From contig OX359191.1 in the NCBI GenBank assembly GCA_947172415.1, positions 4,154,001 through 4,218,000 on the forward strand: a DNA stretch of 64,000 nucleotides. The letters run 5' to 3'. The DNA is from Chondrosia reniformis. Taxonomy: Eukaryota; Porifera; Demospongiae; Chondrillida; Chondrillidae. Position 1 is the first letter of the stretch; the number at the start of each line of letters is the position of its first letter. The notes under the pieces were generated by a model. The model searched no databases and had not been told where the DNA came from. It saw nothing but the letters and a program-made list of their open reading frames with translations. Positions 1 to 10,101 of this stretch are shown here, piece after piece. The translations under genes and the position numbers were made by a program.

Positions 1-13
1 TATGTACTATATA

Positions 14-262
14 CTAGAGAAAAATAAAAATTTTCTACAAAAATAGTAAAGATGTAGGGATGGCACAAAAGGCACATAAACAAGAAAGGGATGTTACACA
101 GTGAAGCATTAGCTATATATGCATGAATCATACAACACCCTTGCTTGTAGGATTCATGCATTGCTAATACTTCACGGTGTAACATCCCTTTCTTGTTTAA
201 GTGCTTTTTGTGCCATCCCTGCATCTTCACTATTTTTGTAGAAAATTTTTATTTTTCTCTAG
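14..262. repeat. Long hairpin (foldback) part of the compound element
   Basis: Positions 14-125 and 150-262 are near-perfect inverted repeats: CTAGAGAAAAATAAAAA at the left mirrors TTTTTATTTTTCTCTAG at the right. A short loop includes the word ATGCATGAATC. The same hairpin recurs at 19623-19871, 28353-28601 and 32519-32761. Short ORFs inside it are chance products of the inverted repeat. Confidence 0.85.
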
Positions 263-773
263 TTTCTGTACTTTTTATGGAGCCTAAGCTAGGAATTCGA
301 TTGTATTAAAACCCATTTTGTTTTGCAATCTTCGACTGATTATGACGTCATTAAAATGGCGAATTTATTGAGGCCTTGCCTCTGGGGCCATGAAAACCGT
401 CATACTCAATAATAGCGTTATCGCTCTCGCTTCTACAAAAGAATACAGTTCGGAAAATTTGCAATAGTTTCATTTAACAATTAGTCCAAAAGCTTATTTA
501 GTTTTTTAGTTATGGCTGACGAAGAAGAAGAAGAATAATAAGAAGAATATGAAGAAGACGAAAATGGGAATTTTTAAAGTTTATTATTTTGCCATCGGGA
601 CATATTTGCTTGTCTTTAAGGTCTATTTAGAGTATGTATATTGTATATTTAGCTATACATAGCCTTATTTTATCGATTTTCAGCTTATTTCGGGATTTTG
701 CTCCTATACCGATGTATGGGGAATGCAAAAAAACGTGTCATCTCTACATAGGGAGTACTACTGTACTCCCTGA
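14..773 (+). mobile_element. Compound foldback element, copy 1 of 4
   Basis: A ~760-bp non-satellite unit in two parts. Positions 14-262 form a long hairpin. Positions 263-773 are unique-looking sequence with a CRE-like TGACGTCA (343-350), two short ATG-led frames (356 and 512, the second MADEEEEE then stop) and a terminal hairpin (about 750-771) just before CTGA. The other copies are 19111-19871 (inverted), 28353-29117 and 32001-32761 (inverted). The satellite at 26565-26585 matches the left flank of copy 3 up to TACTATA and then continues without the element, so the whole unit appears to have inserted as one piece. There is no transposase and no convincing outer terminal inverted repeat. 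The 3' hairpin followed by CTGA and then T resembles a Helitron 3' end, but I could not find a matching 5' end. Confidence 0.7.
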
Positions 774-3700
774 TATGTTTATGTACTAGGTATATGTACT
801 ACTTGTGGGTACTAGCTGTATTAGCTGGTTGTATGTACTAAGTCTATGTACTAGTTGTATGTACTGGTTGTATTTACTATTTGTATGTACTATTTATATG
901 TGTGGGTACTAGTTATATGTACTAGTTGTATGCGCTAGCTGTATGTACCAGTTGTAGATACTGTTTACATTTACTAGGTATACGTGTATTGTACTAGTTA
1001 TATGTAGTAGGTGTATGTACTTGTTATATGGCCTAATTGTATGTACTAGTTGCATGTACTAGTTGTATGGACTAGTTGTATATACTAGTCGCATGTACTA
1101 ATTATATTTACTAGTTACTTTTATGAACTAGTTGAACCTACGAAATTTATGTAATACTTGTATGTACTAGCTAAAGGTACTAGTTTTATATATATACTAG
1201 TTGTATGTACTAGTTTTAGTTGTATGTACTATGTGTTTGTACTATTCATATATACTAGTTATATGTTTATGTATTAGTTATATGTAGTAGGTGTGTGAAC
1301 TTGGTATAAGTACTAGTTAAAAGTACTAGTTGTATGTGCTAATTGTTTGTATATGTTCGGTGTACTAGTTGTATGTTTATACTAGTTGTATGTACTAGCT
1401 TTGTACTAGTTGTATGTTCTAATTGTTTGAACTAGTTCTATGTACTAATTGTATGTACTAGGTATGTACTAGTTACTAGTTTCTAGTTGTATGTAATAGT
1501 TGTAAGTACTAGTTGTTTGTACTATGTGTATGTACCAGTTGTTGATTCTTGTACTACTTATACTATGTACTAGGGAGGTTCTAGTTGTATATGTACTAGT
1601 TGTATGTACTAGTTATATGTATTAGTTATCATGTACTCGTTCTATATAGTATATACTAGTTCTACTTAATAGTTTTAGAACTAGGTGTATGTACTAATTT
1701 AATATGTATGTACAAGTTGTATATACTAGTAGGAGGTCCTAGTACTAGTTAAACTAGATACTGGTTAGGTTGTGTATGTTATATTCATAGGTACTAGTTG
1801 TATGTGCTAGTTGTATGAACTAGTGGTATGTACTGTGCTATGTACTATTTATATGTACTAGCTACATGTGTATGTACTAGTTATACGCAGTGGTTGTTTG
1901 TACTAGTTGTATGTACTATGCTATGTAATATTTATATGTACTAGCTATATGTGTATGTACTAGTTATATGTTCTAGTTGTAAGTACTAGTTGTATATACT
2001 AGTATATGTACTACTTGTAGGTTCTAGTACTAGTTATACTAGGTACTAGGGAGGTACTAGTTGTATTTAGTAGCACTAGTTATATTTACTAGTTGTAGGT
2101 TCTAGTTGCAAGTACTTGTTGAATGTTATAGTTGTATTTATTAATTGAATGTAGTAGTTGTATGTCCTAGTTTTATGTACTACCAATATGTACTAGTTAT
2201 CTACTAGTTTTACATAGTAGTTGTATTCACTACTTGTTTGTACTATTACTGGTAATATTTAGTAGTTGTAAATACTAATTGTTTGTACTAGTTGAATGTA
2301 CTAGTACAAGTTATATATACTAATTATAGGTATTATTGTATGTAGTTTTTTGTTCTTATTGTTTGAACTAGCTGTATGTACTAATTGTATACTACTTGTA
2401 TGTACTAGTTGTATGTACTGTTTGCAGGTACTTATTGTATGTACTAGGTGTATAGGTACCAGGTTTATGCATATTTACTAGTTATATGTTGTAGTTGGGT
2501 ACTAGTTATAGGTACTTGTTTGATGTACTAGTTGTATATACTAGTTTTATGTACTAGTTGTAGGTTCTGGTATTAGTAAAACTACGTTCTAAGTAGGTTC
2601 TGGTATTAGTAAAACTACGTTCTAAGTAGGTACTCGTATGTACTAGTACTAATTAAATTAACTAGTTTTAAGTACTAGTTATATATACTAGTTGAATGTA
2701 ATAGTTGTATGTACTAATTGCATATACTAGTTGTGTGTACTAGTTGTGTGTACTATTTGTATGTACTAGTTTTATGTACTAGATGTATGTACTAATAGTA
2801 TGTAATAATTCTACGTACTAGTTGGAGTTCCGGTTTAATGTACTAGTTGTATGTACTATATTTATGTACTAGTTATATGTGTATGTTCTAGTCATAGGTA
2901 CTAGTTGTAAGTACAAGTTGCATGAACTAGTGGTATGTACCAGTACTGATAATATTTACTAACTGTAGGCACTAATTATATTTACTAGCTGTATGTCCCA
3001 GTTGTTTGTACTAGTTGTATGTACTAGATGTGTGTACTAATTGTATGTAATAATTCTATATAGTAGTTGGAGTTCTAGTTTAATGTACGTACTATTTATA
3101 TGTACTAGTTATATGTGTATGTTCTAATCATAGGTTCTAGTTGTAAGTACAAGTTGTGGGAACTAGTTGTTAGTACTAGTTGTATGTGCCAGTTGTATGT
3201 ACTAGTTGTATGTACTAGATGTGTGTACTAATTCTATGTAATACTTCTATGTACTAGTTGGAGTTTTAGTTTAATGTACGTACTATATATATATACTAGT
3301 TATATGTGTATGTACTGGGTATGTGTACTTGTTGTATGTACTAGTTGTATGTACTAGTTGTATGTACTAGTTGTGTGTACTAGTTGTGTCTACTACATGT
3401 ATGTATTAGTTGTATGTACTAGTTGTAAGTGCTACATACTAGGTGTATGTAGTAGTTGTATGGACTAGTTCTATGTACTAGTTGTATGTGCTAGATACTA
3501 GTTGTATTTAGTAGGTGTATGGACTATATAGTTCTATGTACTAGTTTCGTGTACCAGTTGAATGAACTAGTTGTTTTTTTTAATAGTTTTATGTACTAGT
3601 TGTATGTACTAATTGCATGTACTAGTTGTATTTAATAGTTGTATTTACTAGTTTTAGGTCCTAGTTGTATGTACTAGTTGTATGTACTAGTTGCATGTAC

Positions 3701-3957
3701 TAGTTGTATTTACTAGTTGTATGTACTATTTACATGTAATAGTTATATGTGTATGTACTAGTTATATGCAGTAATTGTTTGTACTATATATTTATATGAA
3801 CTAGCTGTAGGTAATAGTGGATTTTACTAGTTGCATTTTCTAGTTGTATGTACTAGTAACTAGTTTTAAGTAAAAGTTCTATGTACTAGCTGTAGGTATT
3901 ATTCATATGTACTAGTTAAATGTGTATGTACTAGTTATATGTAGTAGTTGTGTGTAT
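774..3957 (-). repeat. 13-bp ACTAGT minisatellite, - orientation
   Basis: Degenerate tandem array reading TGTATGTACTAGT on the + strand. Monomers vary by substitution and small indels, but ACTAGT and GTAC are the most constant words. The first ~840 bp matches the block following foldback copy 3 (29118-29892). A 33-bp word is locally doubled near 2547-2612. No gene is seen. Confidence 0.95.
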
Positions 3958-4980
3958 ATACATACAATTAGTACATACAATTAGTTACTAGTACATACAA
4001 CTAGTTACTAGTATATAAAAGTAGTACATATAACTACATACAACTAGTACATACAACTAGGACATACAGATAGTTACTACTACACACAACTAGTACATAC
4101 AACTAGTACATACGACTAGTTACTACTACATACACCTTGTCTATACAACTAGTACATACAACTAGTAACTAAAACTAGCACAAATAACTAGTGTATACAA
4201 CAATTGAACACGACTGGTACATACAAGTAAAACATATAATTACATACAACTAGTTCAAACAACTAGTATATACATACAATTAGGACATACAGATAGTTAC
4301 TAGTACATACAACTACTATATACAACTAATACATACAATTAGTACATATAACTAACGCATACAACTAGTACATAAACTAGTACATACAACTACTACATAT
4401 AACTAGTACGTACAACTAGTTACTAGTACTTACAACTAGTTACTAGTACATGGAACTAGTAAATACAACTAGTCCATACAGCTTGTACATACAACAAGTA
4501 CATACAAATAGTACTTTAACTAGTACATAGAACTAGTACATATAACCAGTACCTATAACTAATAAACAAAACCAGTACTAGTACATAAAACTAGTACATA
4601 CAACTAGTTACTGGTACATACAACTATATAGAACATACCACTAGTACATACAATTAGTTACTGGTACAAATATACGACTAGTACACAACTAGTACATACA
4701 ATTAGTACATACAAGTAGTTACTAATACATACAACTAGTACATATAACTACATACAACTAGAGCATACAACTTGGACATACAACAAGGACATATAGATAG
4801 TTACCAGTACTTACAACTAGTACATACAACCTGTACATACAACTAGAACATACAACTAGTACAAATATCTATTACATGTGACTAGTTGCTACTACATACA
4901 CCTTGTACATACAACTAGTACATACAACTAGTACTTATATATACTAATAGTTTCTAGTACATACAACTAGAACAAACAAC
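3958..4980 (+). repeat. 13-bp ACTAGT minisatellite, + orientation
   Basis: Orientation flips near 3955, where TGTGTATATACATACA joins the two directions as a small palindrome. From here the array reads ACTAGTACATACA. It ends at a TA dinucleotide where a transposon end begins. No gene is seen. Confidence 0.95.
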
Positions 4981-4982
4981 TA

Positions 4983-7020
4983 TAGTGCATTTCACCATAA
5001 ATGCAAAAATAGCTGACAAAAACGATTATTTTGAAAAAGTTGACTTATTTCACCATGGCAACCAATTTATGACAGGTGGGTTACCATGGAAACACCTTAC
5101 AATATTGTGACATTGGTTGCTATGGTTTTTAGAGTGTTGCGCAATAGCGTTGAAGAAGAAGAAGAGATTTGAAAGCTTCAGTCTTTGTATCTCACTAACG
5201 GTAAGAGGTAAGCCAATACTTTTCTAGAAATAGTTATAATAATGTATTTCCTAAAGTTGGATATTGATTTAAACATCATATGACAAACTTAAGGTATGAT
5301 TTTTAGGCAAGTCGGCCAATCGACTTGTTGGGACATTCTGTAATTTCAGCCAGTAACGTCTACCGCGCTGGTGCTGACACTTTGGCATATGAAGAAGACA
5401 TAAGTGTGCTAGATTGTGACGGATAGTTTTTGCCTAGTTTCCCTTTCAATAAGGAGATAATTGTCTATATTTTGATATTGTGTTTGTTTAGGCTGCTCAA
5501 AGTTATGCATGTGTATTGGAATTTGGTAGACCTTTAGGCCATTTCAGCATCCCAGGGACTTTGTATCCTTACTTAATCAGGTCTTGTCAAAAACTTATCG
5601 GATAGCTTTTCCAGGATTTCCATTCTCCCTCGTAACTTGGTACCTTTCTTTATGTAACTACGATGATTTGTCACCCTAATGCCTATTAACATAATCTACG
5701 CATTGTATGGTTTACAAATTCAGCATATCCGTTGAACATTTGATTGTATTTTTCCTTCTTGTTATAGAATGTATCTCAAAGTTTTAGTGTTGTTTGTAAT
5801 TTCAAAATAACACCTAATTTTAATTACCATGATATTATAGGTGTTATGTAAATAATATATATATAAGGATAAAACTTTATATGGTCTCGGTGGGCACTCT
5901 CCTATGAGATTTGTATTCTTTCACCTTCACGTCTGCAGCTCTCCCAGTGGTGGCATTCCCATCTGGATTAAGATAGGCATGGTTGTAGTCCCGGCATTTT
6001 CTGAAAAATTTACGAATGAGGTCTACATCAGCTGACTCTAATGCAAGTGGAACTGTCCTTCTTAAACCAGCCATAGAGTAGTCACATCTTTCTCTAGTAT
6101 ACTGCTTAGCCTTGGCCCAGCATCGCTCAATAGGGTTGAGCTCTGGGTGGAACTATTATGTGAGTACATACCAGCACATTCACATTAGCACATTGTGAGG
6201 TGATTTGAGGCATGTACAGTACAAATCAGCAAAATTTGAACACTCAATGAGTGCACGGATTGTAAAGCGGAAGGTTTTTAGAAAGTGTTTGAAAACGGTA
6301 AAGTACCTTTTTTCAGTTCTATAAAATGGATGTCTTTGTGCTTATATTTCAATGTGATAAACTGAAATATTTGACACTTTTTGTTTATTTGATTAACATG
6401 GCAAGGACTATGTGCACTGGTACACCCATTAAACGTTCAGTTTTTCCTGATTTGTACATACCTTTGGATTGAATAGACATTCATGGCCCCTTTCTTCTAA
6501 AAACGTTTGCACCATAGGCTTTTCATACTTAAAGTCTGGAAACTCCTCTAATATTTCGCATTGATTAAGGTGTGTAGTGTTAACTCCTTGCTCCTGAAGA
6601 ACAACTTCAAGGCCTTTTGGTGTTCCATCACGAAAAACCATTAACTGCTCCCTCCCATCTGGTAGTCTTCCTGGTCTCATACGAGGCTGTCCCCCTCCAG
6701 GTTTGGCATCATTTGCATTAAAGAGAGTTTCATGATGGTAAATTAGGACAAGATGCTTTGATTGTGAAGGATCGCCTAGACATGTTTTTATAATTAAATT
6801 TACTTGTTGATTTACTCTTATTGTGGACATACCAGAGTTCCAAGAGGGTATACCATGACTGCAAATGGGTGGAGGTAGGTGAGTTTCTAGAAATTTGATT
6901 TTTCTGAGAAAATTCATACGAAATTAAACCGTTTCTGGTTTGTCGTGCCCATCGCTGTATCCCTGTTTGTATGGCTTTTGAGTAAAGCCTAGTTTCTTTA
7001 TGTACTTATAATTATTTGTT
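4983..7020 (-). mobile_element. Decayed Tc1/IS630-like DNA transposon, 5' end missing
   Basis: The left end TAGTGCATTTCACCATAA, preceded by TA, matches the ends of the element at 10102-13019. The transposase remains are on the - strand, so 4983 is the 3' end of the element. The opposite end is not found: recognisable coding sequence stops near 7005-7020 and satellite begins at once. Positions 4983-5876 are non-coding 3' sequence that does not clearly match the other copy. Confidence 0.8.
5877..7005 (-). pseudogene. Tc1/IS630-like (DDE_3-type) transposase remnant with an apparent intron
   Basis: Transposase that would cut and rejoin its transposon at TA sites. Reading down the - strand, KLGFTQKPYKQGYSDGH (about 7005-6950) matches KLGFEFSKFKRGYVDGH of the element at 10102-13019. 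An in-frame TAA follows near 6928. The region around the first catalytic Asp reads YHHE instead of FHDE. Roughly 115 residues containing the second catalytic Asp are deleted before PGGGQPRM. After LFNPK (exon end 6462) a GTATGT donor begins a ~309-bp intron (6461-6153) ending in AG; joining it gives LFNPK-FHPEL, as in LFLPKFHPEL of the other copy, which has no intron there. The C-terminus NPIERCW to KEYKSHRR is well kept. The gene cannot be active. Confidence 0.85.
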
Positions 7021-7480
7021 CATTAATAATTAATACATACAACTAGTAAATATAACTTGTACTAGTACATACAACCAATTCATACAACTATTACATTCAA
7101 CTAGTACATACAACTAGAACCTACCTAGTACCTTACATAACTAGCACAAGAATCAACAACTAGTGTATACAACTAGTACATACAACTAGTACATACTACT
7201 AGTTCATAGAACGAGTACATAATACTAGAACATACAACTTGTATATGCAACTAGTACATAACTAGTACATGCAACTACTACATACAACTTTTACATACAA
7301 CTAGTACCTACAATTAGTAAATATAACTAGAGCTAGTACATATAACTAGTGCATACAACTAGTACAAACAATTAGTACACACAACTAGTACATGCAACTA
7401 GTACATACGACTAGTACATGACAAGTAGTACACACAACTAGTACATACAATTAGCACATACAACTAGTACATTCAACTAG
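7021..7480 (+). repeat. 13-bp ACTAGT minisatellite, + orientation
   Basis: Tandem ACTAGTACATACA-type monomers between two transposons. No gene is seen. Confidence 0.95.
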
Positions 7481-7482
7481 TA

Positions 7483-9449
7483 CAGTGAATCCTCGGTTAT
7501 CCGAACCCCATTGGTCAAATGGCCCAAAAATTAAGTGAAAAGTTTGGATAAGTGAAATACAATCAAATATGTATAACAGTAGAACAATTTCTTTGGACAA
7601 TCAGCACGCCAACAAAACACGTATAGATCACTTTAATGACTGTATAACATTCTATAACATAGTACAAATACATATGCATGTGCTCATACATACATTTACT
7701 TTTGCAGCATCTCTAGTAAGGTCCTCTTTTTTAGGGACTCTCCTCGTTTACGGACTGTGAGGGCATGGAGTTCTCTCAACATGCATGTGTTGTATAGATT
7801 TACTTCAGGCTGGTATTCAAGCCACGTGAGGCACTTCTCAATCATATGAGCTGCCAGTTGGAGACAGGACAGACATTCGATTCTCCTTCCTCTGGTTCAG
7901 GCTCATCTTCCTGGTCAGGCACTTGCTCTGAAAGAACATGGTCACAGATTTTATCATCTGTCATCAGCTGAAAGCCAGGATCATTGGAATCACTGTTAAG
8001 CCAGGAACTGATCTCATTTTCATCCATACTGTATCCCAACTCCTGAAATTCATGTATAAAATCTTGCACATCTTCCTCTCCTTCAGTCTGATCTTCACTC
8101 TCCTTTGCTTCTTGAATAGGCATGATCTTTCTCCACGACTTGCGTAGTGTGGATTCCTTGATTTCACCCCATGACTCTGCGATTAGCTCTGTGACAATTT
8201 TCATATTCACTAACTTCAGGAAATCAATGAGAGATACGCCATTCTCATCTTCTATCAATAGCCTTCGTAACAATTTCTTCTTGTATATAGTGGTGCTTGA
8301 GTGCCACAAGTACCCCTTGATCCATTGGTTGAATCAAGGAAGTGACATTTGGTGGCAAGTAAAAGGCAGTGATCTTTCCATCATCCACTAATGAGGCCTT
8401 CTTCACTGGGGTGGGCAGGGCAATTATCCAGCACCAGAACAGCCTTTGGCTCCAAGCCAAGAGAAGAGAGCTCTTTGCGTACTGTAGGGATGAATGAGTT
8501 GTGAAACCAGGCATGAAAAATCTCGGGCTCATCCATGCACTTTTCTGGCCACAGTTCTCCACAGGTAGGAGGTCCATCCTCAAACCCCTAAAACACCTTG
8601 GGTGTTTTGCTTTTCCGATAACCTGGAGAGGTAACTTGATGGTGCCTGTAGCATTTGCACAGGCATTGATTGTGACTCTCTCTTTGCTCAGCTTTCTTCC
8701 ATCAGCAGAGTGCTCAAAGGAAGCAGCTAGTGTCTTGTCTGACAACAAGCGAAAGTTAAGTCCAGTCTAATCACAATTGAAAATTTGATTGAGAGTAAGC
8801 TGGTGCTCTTCAACGAATTCCCTGAAAGATGTGATGAAAGCTGCACTTGCTTCTGTATCAGCAGATAATTTCTCACCTTCAAGGGACAAGTTGCGTATTC
8901 CGTGCCTCTTGCAGAACCTCCATTGCCATCCTGTACTTCCAGAGAAACTTGACTCTTCCCCATACATCTTCTTGTGCAGCTGGACAGCTTTTTCACACAA
9001 TATCGGGCCTGAGATAGGTACGCCCTCCATCCACTTTTGTTTGAACCATAAGTAGATGGCCTTATCATGCTGTTCGTCATCTCCGACCTTCATTACTTTC
9101 ACCTTCTTACTAATACCCATGTTGCGCATCTCCTGGTTGAAGCGAAGGATCTTATCGCACTTCTTCTTGATATCCGAGACTGTGTCCTTTCCAATGTCAT
9201 AGCGTTCGGCAATACCATTAGCAGAGCTGCTCTCTAGCTGCTTTATGATGGCCACTTTGTCTTCAATACTTAAAACTGTTCTTTTTCGCTTAGGCTTCGC
9301 AGCGCTAGTACACTCCGCCATCCTCGATCGAGCAAAATACATTAGCGCGACTGAAACATGTCACATTCGCATACGTTTGTATCATAATTGCGTAATCCAC
9401 GTGTCATGTGCAAGCTAATTTTGTGATCCGGATAATCGAGGATTCACAG
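7483..9449 (-). mobile_element. pogo/Tigger-like DNA transposon A, complete ends
   Basis: The ~1.97-kb element is bounded by inverted repeats. The left end reads CAGTGAATCCTCGGTTATCC. The right end, read inward, starts CTGTGAATCCTCGATTATCC. TA lies outside both ends (7481-7482 and 9450-9451), as expected for the TA target duplication of pogo/Tigger elements. It carries one broken transposase gene on the - strand and sits in + orientation satellite. A CTCGATTATCCGGATC-type end is typical of the Tigger group. Confidence 0.93.
7842..9321 (-). pseudogene. Tigger/Jerky-type transposase, broken
   Basis: DDE transposase with a CENP-B-like DNA-binding N-terminus. The start is taken as ATG 9321 (MAECTSAAKPKRKRTVLSIE). 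A helix-turn-helix (KVAIIKQLE to TVSDIKKK) is followed by the second CENPB-type domain (AIYLWFKQK, GWQWRFCKRHGI). The expected motif NCDETG reads NCD-stop-TG near 8767, so one nonsense change removes the Glu after the first catalytic Asp. The frame then continues through LLSDKTLAAS. Around 8540-8390 the catalytic LVLDNCPAHP lies in another frame, and YLPPNVTSLIQPMDQGV returns to the first. A further shift near 8300 leads to an acidic C-terminal tail ending at 7842. There are thus one stop and about three frameshifts; the element needs transposase from elsewhere. Confidence 0.9.
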
Positions 9450-9451
9450 TA

Positions 9452-10099
9452 CATACAGCTAGGACAAACAGCTAAGACATATAACTAGTACATACGCCTA
9501 CTACATATAACTAGTAAATACACATATACCTTGTAATTATAAATAGTATATACAACTAGTACATAGAGCTAGTGCATACAACTAGTACATATAACTAGTA
9601 CACAAACATATAACTAGTACATACACATTATACATACAAAGAGTAGATACAACTAGTACATACAACTAGTACATTAAACTAAAAAGTAGTACATACAACT
9701 AGTTCATAGAACGAGTACATAATACTAGAAATTACAACTTGTATATACAACTAGTACATAGCTACTACATACAACTAGTACATACAACTAGTACCAACAA
9801 CTAGGACATATAGCTAGTACATACACCTAATACATATAACTAGTACATAGAACTAGTCCATACAACTACTACATACAACTAGTATCTAGCACATACAACT
9901 AGTACATAGAACTATTCCATACAGCTACTACATACAACTAGTATCTAGCACATACAACTAGTACATTCAACTAGTACATATAACTAGTACAAACAACTAC
10001 TATATATAACTAGTACATAAAAGGTACATACATCTAGTAGATACAACTAGTGCCTAAAACTAGTAAATACAACTAGTACATACGACTAGTACATACAAC
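9452..10099 (+). repeat. 13-bp ACTAGT minisatellite, + orientation
   Basis: Satellite between Tigger A and the next transposon. A stretch containing AACTAGTATCTAGCACATAC is repeated nearby (about 9860-9900 and 9920-9960). No gene is seen. Confidence 0.95.
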
Positions 10100-10101
10100 T
10101 A

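Noticed and set aside
512-538. MADEEEEE frame as a real small protein
   Set aside because: A simple GAA repeat follows the ATG, and copy 3 reads MAYEEEEY; it is not conserved as a protein.
774-3957. CRISPR array or telomeric repeat
   Set aside because: There is no spacer/repeat alternation and no TTAGGG-type unit; the period is ~13 bp with drift.
5150-5870. Host 5' exon and splice donor (ACGGTAAGAGGTAAG) inside the decayed IS630-like element
   Set aside because: Only a splice-like word is present, with no supporting coding sequence; it most likely belongs to the element's non-coding 3' part.
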